DNA of 64,000 nucleotides, taken from the NCBI RefSeq assembly GCF_032118995.1, contig NC_092663.1:682001-746000 (forward strand), given 5' to 3'. The DNA comes from Asterias amurensis. Lineage: Eukaryota; Echinodermata; Asteroidea; Forcipulatida; Asteriidae. Position 1 is the stretch's first letter, and every line of letters begins with the position of its first letter. The notes beneath the pieces are model-generated. The model ran no database searches. It had not been told where the DNA came from and was given only the letters and a program-made list of their open reading frames with translations. The position numbers and the translations under genes are program-made. This document shows positions 57,276 to 64,000 of the stretch, piece after piece.

Positions 57276-57544
57276 GTTGAAACCATGACACTGCTTGTGC
57301 ATCTGAGATACTGTGACTAAATTTATCAATATCAAACCAACTATTGATATTTACTAGCATTTTGCTCAGCAATGACAGCAACAGGCAGTTAATTAATGTT
57401 TCAGAAAATCATTAGTTAGTGGTTTTTACATGACCCATCCATATTAATGTCTGGCACATGTTTGGAGTTGCAAATAAATTACGTTCAATATCGCTAGAGT
57501 TGATGGATGTGAGCTTATTCATTTTTTGTATGCCATTTTTTATT

Positions 57545-57686
57545 ATAGATTGATTGCAATAAGCGTCATCGACCGCCATCTTTGATGTACATTATTAACG
57601 AGGGAAAAGTGTTCGAGCAGCGCGTGCACTTTTCCCTTGATAAAACATCAAAGATCGTGGTCGATGACGCATATTGCAATCCATCT
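57545..57686. repeat. Foldback element
   Basis: GATTGCAATAAGCGTCATCGACC...CATCTTTGATGT and AACGAGGGAAAAGTG pair with CACTTTTCCCTTG, ACATCAAAGATCG and GGTCGATGACGCATATTGCAATC. The central loop is GCAGCGCGTG. Confidence 0.85.
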
Positions 57687-58595
57687 ATTGCAGTAGTAAA
57701 AACTTATCTTAAACATGTGTCTTAGGAATGTTTACATTAGGGGTTCAAGATGTTTTGTTCTAAGTCCGCCTTTCTGTGATAGATTTTACTTTATTCCTGA
57801 CAATTCTCCTTGACCAAAAAATCTAACCTTAAAAAACAAAAAAATTGTCAACTTTTTTGAAACGAGTAGGCTTACAATTTGTACATTTAGTCGGTAGCTC
57901 TCTTATGAAACTGGAGTTATGAAACTCAAATTAAAATCAATTCAATTATAGTTAATTTAACCACCAGTCTCACTAACAGGTGTTTTGAGATGAAATTAAG
58001 TTGTTGAGCATCCTACCGTTGATGAAAGACTACACTGAAATGAGGTTAAGCATAATAGCATTGTTAGGTTGATTAATGGTCTATTTTCGCATCATGGTTC
58101 AAGAGGATGTCATACGGTGGTAAGAAAAAACAGAAGCTTTTCAGCAAAAAAGTTATGAAAGAGAACAAAAGCCTGGAATTCATCTGGGCGTGCCTACTAC
58201 AAGCTAAATCCTTTTATGGTTATGCCACCATTTCCTAAATACAGTTCAGTGTTATTGTTATTTTGATAATGTGGCGTTAGTGGTAGGTAGTAGCGAGTTA
58301 TTATGGGGCGTGTTCCGTTATTACCTTTAACTGAAAGAACGGCTTGTCATTGATCAATAAACACCGTACATGTAAGGCATGGTGGAAGACGCTTTTATTA
58401 ACAGGTGAAAACATGTCTAGGTCTGATGCGCCATTTACATATCAGCTGTGCGATAAACAATTATTTTAAAAAAATTCAAGAAAGACTCTGCTTGAGAGGA
58501 ACCATGAACCACTTATTATATAAATTCAACAGGAACTTAGTCTCTGATTTTGCCAGCTCATGGTATTTCTTATGTACTTCCAGCTTTTCAAGTAA

Positions 58596-58616
58596 TATAT
58601 ATATATATATATATAT
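58596..58616. repeat. (TA)n microsatellite
   Basis: About ten uninterrupted TA units. Confidence 0.9.
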
Positions 58617-58656
58617 TTTTATTGACTTTTATGGCTTGTAGTGTTTTTTGTACTGT

Positions 58657-58990
58657 TTAAAGCCATTGGACACTTTCGGTAAACAGTTTTGTCCAAATGC
58701 CACACTTCGTGTATCACAACGTTGAATAAGTTAACAAACCTGTGAAAATTTAGGCTCAATCGGTAATCGGAAAAAAACAACGGAAACCCTTGTTTCTGCA
58801 CGTTTCGCCATGTCATGACATGTGTTTAAAATAAATCCGTTTTGTTTTATTTTATGTTTTCTCAAAAAGTAAAGCATTTCATGGAATAATATTTCAAGAG
58901 AAGTCTTTAACCTTTACCTTCTGTAAAACCTGTAAGTTATTTGTATATCTGTGACCCTTTTTTTTCTGTTCCCAAAGTGTATGGCTTTAA
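58657..58990. mobile_element. Repeat B, second copy
   Basis: TTAAAGCCATTGGACACTTTCGG at the left and GTGTATGGCTTTAA at the right, with CATGTCATGACATGTG and AAAAAGTAAAGCATTTCATGG shared with 3894-4219. Confidence 0.85.
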
Positions 58991-59169
58991 GATAAATTAT
59001 TTTGAGTAATTTTTGTAAATTTGATGTATAAAAGGCCGAATGAATTTCCCATCGTGGATATTTAAGTGAATTGAAATTGAAACTAATAAAAAATTCTAGG
59101 ATGGAAACCCCAAAAGATGAAAAGAATAAATCGATTTGATCCTAATTCTCATTTATGCTTTTATTTGTG

Positions 59170-59258
59170 AGAATATGCTTGTGAGAATATGTAAAGCGAA
59201 TTGATACGGTTATTGTGAAATGCGCTATATAAGAGTTATTATTATTATTATTTATTAC
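59170..59258 (+). repeat. SINE tail fragment
   Basis: GTAAAGCGAATTGATACGGTTATTGTGAAATGCGCTATATAAGAG followed by (TTA)n is the tail of the SINE at 24245. It directly abuts repeat A at 59265. Confidence 0.8.
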
Positions 59259-59264
59259 GAGTCT

Positions 59265-59606
59265 TTAAAGGCACAGGACACTTTTGCTAATTGTCAAAGT
59301 CCAGTCTTCTCACTTGGTGTATCTCATCATATATGCATAAAATAACAAACCTGTGAAAATTTGAACTCAATTGGTCATCAAAGTTGCCAGACAATAATGG
59401 AAGAAAAAACACCCTTGTCGAAAAGTTGTGTGCTTTCAGATGCTTCAATTCCAATTCAAATATTTTATTGAGAAATTACATCTTTCTCAAAAACTCTGTT
59501 TCTTCACTGTTTTATACTATCAACAGCTCTCTATTGCTAATTTACAAGTAATGTTTTATGCTAACGATTATTTTGAGTAATTACCAATAGTGTCCACTGC
59601 CTTTAA
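59265..59606 (-). mobile_element. Repeat A, slightly shortened copy
   Basis: Ends TTAAAGGCACAGGACACTTT and TAGTGTCCACTGCCTTTAA. The inner palindrome is reduced. Confidence 0.9.
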
Positions 59607-59978
59607 AACATTGTTCACTCCAATGTACATATTATTATTATTATGTTTTACTTATTTTTTTATATTTATTTTTTTATTCTTATTAGATTTTCAATTTATT
59701 TTTTCTTATTAGATATTTATTATTTACTACTGGTTGTATAATTATCTGCTTTTATTATTTCTTTGTGTACTATATTTTGTTAAATCTATATTAATTTTAT
59801 TGTGTACCCCAGATGTGGGGCAACAGATCTACGGATCATAGAATGTATTTGCTTTTTTTGTCCCTTGACCATCTCAGGGTATATTGTCAATGTATTGTTT
59901 TTGTACTGTTATGGCAAATAAAATACTACTAATAATAATAATAACATGTATTGCAGAGAATGTGCAAGCTACATTTAC

Positions 59979-60083
59979 CTGATATGAGTGAGTCTTTGTC
60001 TTTATAGGACAACTTTGTCAACTTTGTCCTTGAATTTGATACCAATATAGAACCAATTTGACGATCCAGAAATACATCAAATG
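59979..60083 (-). CDS. PARD3: Candidate PARD3 exon, 105 bp, frame-preserving
   Basis: On the minus strand TTTACAAG|CATTTG is a possible acceptor and TATCAG|GTAAATG a good donor. The exon is open and is 2 + 102 + 1 bases. Its last G joins AT of the 51262 exon to give an Asp codon, so the reading frame continues as DSLISDIAISTG. The peptide (FDVFLDRQIGSILVSNSRTK...) faintly resembles the RQS...RTK stretch that precedes LGLKKSSSLESLQ in vertebrates. Both borders are phase 1, so it could be a cassette. Support is phase and splice signals, not strong homology. Confidence 0.45.
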
Positions 60084-60681
60084 CTTGTAAACAATTATCA
60101 TGTTGGAAGATTTGGGGTAAAAAAGTAGAAAGAAAAATTGTTAGATTTTAGACAATGTCTTTGCAAAAGTCAGTACATGGTTTGTAATAAAAGATACAAT
60201 TACTTAAAGGGTGGGGGGTGTAACTTATGGTGACAGCGTTCAGACTCTCTCCGCGATTCCCGCGACACATTGTGTGTAATTTTTAATTTAATTATATATA
60301 TTTCCTTTTTTTTTTTTTTTAATGAATAAGAAGAAGTGTTGGCTATGAAATCCTGCAGTACTGATATGAAACCAAAAAAGTCTGAATATAACTAATGCCT
60401 GGGTGAGCACTGCTGACTTTTGTAAAGGGTATGAAAATTAGGTTGCGCAGGAATTAGCCTTCAAATTGGTGAGAGGTTAAGTCCTTTGGAGCTTACAAAA
60501 TTCAATCCAAGACGTCGGTAAGTGATAATGAATTAAGATTACAAAATTGAGGGTGTGTGGTAGTTTAACAACAAAATTCCCATACCCTTTGTTATTATCA
60601 ATCAAACACTCACAAGACACCAATTATAGCACTTTGTGTATCGAAGGAAAGAGGAGACACATATAAAAGTAAAATACGTAC

Positions 60682-60841
60682 GAGGTTTTAGTGAGAGCAG
60701 CACGACATTCTGTATTTCCCTTCCTAGTCCCGTACTATGTACTCCATATATATAGCTTGTTGACCCATCACGTTTGAGACTCGGTTTAGATGTTAGGGCT
60801 AAGGCCCCAGTCTTCATTGCGCTCAACATCTGAAGTTTCAT
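60682..60841 (-). CDS. Candidate alternative first coding exon joined to PARD3
   Basis: Starting at ATG 60841 (MKLQMLSAMKTG) the minus frame is open for 53 codons plus one base to a CCTC|GTACGT donor. That phase fits exactly onto the candidate exon at 60083 (C + CA = Pro). An in-frame TAG lies about 75 bp upstream of the ATG. No homology recognised. If real, it would give a PARD3 form without CR1 or PDZ domains. It may equally be a chance open frame. Confidence 0.25.
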
Positions 60842-60904
60842 GAGAAATGGACGAGTACTACTAGCATGACAAACTGGTAGCTTCACTTCGTTTGGACACG
60901 CTAC

Positions 60905-61190
60905 TAGCTCGATCTACTAGCAACTTCAATTCTGTCTATGGTAAAAAAATGTCTGTTGTTGCAAATGAGTTCTACCGATGAGTTCTACCGATAAATACGA
61001 ACATCTTCAAATGCATCTTTGATGTCCTTATAAACAATTCACTTTGCTGAACTAGCTCGACCTACTAGCAACTTCAATAATCTCTCGTGTTAAAAATGTC
61101 TTCTGTTGCAAATGAGTTCTGCCGATAAATAAGAACGTCTTCAAATGCAACTTTGATGTCCTTATAATTACATCACTTTGCAGAGGAATG
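60905..61190. repeat. Two-copy tandem duplication, 148-bp period
   Basis: AGCTCGA.CTACTAGCAACTTCAAT...AAAAATGTCT.TGTTGCAAATGAGTTCT.CCGATAAATA.GAAC.TCTTCAAATGCA occurs at about 60908 and 61056. The first copy also repeats GAGTTCTACCGAT locally. Confidence 0.8.
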
Positions 61191-63744
61191 CTGGTCATTT
61201 TTATGGCAGGAAAGTCCATCCCATTCCACAGTCTGGTCTAAATTGATGGGTAAATCACTTTATCATGTTGTCAATCTAGAAGAATATTCAGCAACATTCT
61301 AAATCGCTGTCTTTCCAGCACAACCATGATGGGTGGTAACTAACGTAATTCCATGTCATTCTGATGTCATTATGATGTCATCATCTCAACAAACTTGACA
61401 ATTTCTGCTGATAAAAGCTCAACCAATCTACTCCATGGCACAAACTAACAACCATCATTACACATGTTGGACATTCTTGCTTTCTTTACCAAGGTTGCAT
61501 CAATGAAGACTTCTATCACTTTAAACAGCTACGTCGTCGTGTCACCATTTCATTGTGACGGTCAGTGCGTGTGTACAACAGGTAGTGGCAGTAAGGAATG
61601 GTGTACACAGAGTGTGCTTGAGGCACTGATACAAATATTTAGTATGCCACTGCTTATAAATGAAGGCATATTATTCCCCTCCATGAAACTTGAGAATCAA
61701 ATAGATACACATTCACATATTACCATGGCGATCTGTTATAATCAAATTTGAAGTGTAGTCAACAGACTCTTAATCTGGTGGTTATTTATCATTGGGCTTT
61801 AACAAGACTAGCTGACGAAGCATATATCCAGGGTTGATACTTATACAATGCGTCCCCTGACGGTGTAGAGATAATTGTTTGTCGAATCAGTCAAGGTAAA
61901 AATAACATCCTTACCAAACGCTGAATATTGAATATAAATTAACGAGGAGAAAACGATACCGACATCAGATTGAAGATAGTATCGCACTTCTGAGATTGAA
62001 AACCTAATACCTCTAGTCCAAACCGACCTTTCAAAGACATCTGTTCTTACACTAGATTTACCTCCGGATAGATGAGGAGTCTATTTATTCAGACCTTCTC
62101 ACGGTGATGTTGTTAACGCCACAGCTTTGAGATTCTCTAGGCCATGCTATTTTTATGAAAAGCCAAGTTGGCAATAACTTTCGCAGTAGTTTCTCAACGA
62201 TCCTCAGAGAAAATTTTCAAAGGTTCTGCATGGTTTCTCTCACTTAATTTTCTCCTGTGTATAAAAGTCTAATCTTCATAGTCTCCAATACAAGCCAGTA
62301 TTGGTGAAAGCCAGCCAGGAATAACAAGGTGTCACTTTGACGCATTGTACATCTAAACGTCATTGGACAAATTAAAGTAGTATTTCCCGTAGGAATGTAA
62401 GACGGTAGAAAGGTGATGTACAGCGTAATGAAAAGCTAGCAATCTTGTTTCAATCTCCCTCGAGCTTTGATGATAGTACGAGATTAATGAGTATCCAATT
62501 CACACAGAGCCTTCTAGGGATTCTACGGCAACATTTCTGCTTATTAGTCACAGATCAACGAAAAGGCGTTGGTTTTTTACGCTCGGCTGTCTGGAACAGT
62601 ATCAATGTCTGAGATTTGAGATGAAGAATCGCTCCAGTATTGATTAAGAAGTATCCGATCTTAACTGAGAAATGCAAGACGTCACTGACTCAAAGAAGAT
62701 CTTGAAGCCACATCAGTGAAAGTAGTTTCAGATCAGGTGACAATAGAGAGATGGGTCACATGACTCTGTTCTCACTGGTCGTTCTGCATACACTATTGTC
62801 AACCACTACACTCCGATAACACTCATCCTTCTTCAGAAGTTACAAACAAAACATCCCTCATTCATTCAGGTCAAACTATTTTAGTTTTTTCTCTTTGCTT
62901 AGCAATTGTAGAACATCAACTAAACAGAATAACACCACAATCACATCCAAAGTGGCGTGCATCTATGACCTCTTAATTGGAATCCAAATATTCTGAAGTG
63001 GTATTCCCATTATATGAGTCACTTTTGTACACAATAATTCCACTGCAAACATGCCGCAAAGATCCATGCAACAGCTATAATATACTTTGGTGTCATTTGG
63101 CCATCCAGCACAAACCACAATACTAGACACTCTATTGTCAAACCATCAACATAAAGCCACTAATTACAAATTCATAACCAATATGGAATCTACCACTCTA
63201 CTGAGAGGAGTGAGTCCTGCGCTGCGAGCATGACCAATGATGTCATTTAGTGGAGGGTTCTTCAAGGAATAACCACCCAACCGTAGCATCAACCTTAGTT
63301 CCATTGTTTAAGGATGCCCTGCTGCGCTAGATACACTATACATACACTTATTAGATTGTGCCTAAACTAATTATATTATAGAGCTAATTATGAATTGAAG
63401 TTACTGCGTAGATGGAGGTGGACTTAGACCACTATAGAATATTGATAATTATGAAATAATTATAGTAAAAACCGTATACATAGTGCGCCTTTTCCCAAAG
63501 GATACAAAGGGACAGGTTGCTGGACGCTGGACGATTCCTATGGAGTCAGTTGCCATCACACATTGGGGATAGTGGCAATGTGGACACTTTTAAAGACTAA
63601 TTGAAATTTCGTTTGTTTCAAACAGCTTTTCAGTCGTTTATTTCTTTTGTTTTCCCGATGTTCCCTCTTACCTCTGTTGATTTGTTGATGTTTTCTTCTT
63701 TTCATGCGCTTTGCGCACATTTTAAGGTGGATACATGCGCAATA
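61191..63744. other. No gene or repeat recognised
   Basis: Unique-looking, moderately AT-rich DNA. A 95-codon plus frame at 61464-61751 has no recognisable protein. The region lies upstream of the candidate PARD3 first exon and could hold its promoter or 5' UTR, but no motif supports that. Confidence 0.5.
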
Positions 63745-63763
63745 TAATTTTTTTTTATTATTA

Positions 63764-63803
<40 letters not shown>

Positions 63804-63905
63804 AGTGCCGAGTATTTTTACTGCAAAGAGTGGGACGAAGTTTTGAATTATGGGACTTTAGCACCATGTAATGCTTTACCAAGTGTAAATGCATTTTGAC
63901 AACAT
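63745..63905 (-). repeat. (TTA)n microsatellite with SINE fragment
   Basis: About twelve TTA units (63766-63801), then AAGTGCCGAGTATTTTTAC and TTGAATTATGGGACTTTAGCACCATGTAATG, which match the reverse-oriented SINE at 56270-56310. Confidence 0.65.
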
Positions 63906-64000
63906 GCTCCTGGTTTGTGTGTTTGATAATTAATTAGAAAAGAGGGAAAACCCTTTTAAAGCCACTCTAACTGATTATGAGTCTGACAGTGTTGATTCAA

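Larger units (their letters stand above)
51263..59978 (-). other. PARD3 intron or upstream region, repeat-rich
   Basis: No exon is supported between 51262 and 59979. Contents: repeat D relative (52588-53068), duplicated segment with insertion (53500-53851), GCTGTGGTGCCC minisatellite (54756-55065), SINE (56158-56555), foldbacks (56690-56960, 57545-57686), homopolymer A (57228-57271), TA microsatellite (58596-58616), repeats B and A (58657-59606). 51300-52580 and 55070-56080 show nothing clear beyond short fragments. Confidence 0.6.

Noticed and set aside
61464..61751. 95-codon plus frame with a Cys cluster (CDGQCVCTTG)
   Set aside because: Only one short Cys group, no signal peptide or splice support, on the strand opposite PARD3.
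63556..63894. 112-codon minus frame with a poly-Asn run
   Set aside because: The Asn run is the (TTA)n microsatellite; the rest is SINE fragment and unique DNA without homology.

Overview
This is a eukaryotic nuclear window. Genes are split into many short exons with GT/AG introns, DNA is AT-rich, and short inverted-repeat transposons and tRNA-derived SINEs are dense. The gene content (TMEM98, CCDC89, an SLC18 vesicular amine transporter, PARD3) is that of a deuterostome. The repeat style and protein divergence suggest an echinoderm, perhaps a sea star; that is an inference from general familiarity, not a search. No bacterial operon, CRISPR array, rRNA or convincing functional tRNA was seen.

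Layout. (1) 1-2956, minus: the 5' part of a BEL/Pao LTR retrotransposon, with an LTR-like segment and an unbroken 734-codon gag-protease reading frame running off the left edge. It sits inside a small TTAA-ended element, probably in the last intron of the next gene. (2) 3413-7324, minus: CCDC89, five exons, with the conserved C-terminus missing and probably left of the window. (3) 9414-11650, plus: TMEM98, five exons, complete, divergent from CCDC89. (4) 17396-32145, plus: an SLC18 (VMAT/VAChT-type) transporter, 15 exons, 608 aa. Intron 1 holds a 91-bp minisatellite and intron 13 a 28-copy, 103-bp minisatellite. (5) 40443-51262, minus: the 3' half of PARD3, seven well-supported exons including a 1.27-kb exon for a very charged region. 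It converges on the transporter. A frame-compatible 105-bp exon (59979-60083) and a possible alternative first coding exon (60682-60841) lie further upstream. PDZ domains are not in the window. (6) 51263-64000: mostly PARD3 intron or upstream DNA full of repeats.

Repeats. At least four inverted-repeat families share TTAAAG ends (A, about 385 bp, 14 copies or fragments; B, about 330 bp; C; D, a near-perfect foldback). Others are E (about 130 bp, GGCGCCACCAC ends), F (about 145-160 bp), G (gene-intron foldbacks) and single foldbacks. SINEs derive from at least three tRNA-like heads. Several insertions are nested and give relative ages: BEL into A, F into a SINE, C into a SINE, and a TA-flanked element into one copy of a duplicated segment whose sister copy is an empty site.

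The four host genes have unrelated jobs (ciliary/testis coiled coil, MYRF-regulating membrane protein, vesicular amine loading, cell polarity) and no functional clustering is evident. The most notable coding points are the transporter's loss of the TM11 aspartate (Thr520) with the other ionic residues kept, and the large Arg/Asp/Glu/Lys-rich PARD3 exon. I found no convincing new multi-gene system.
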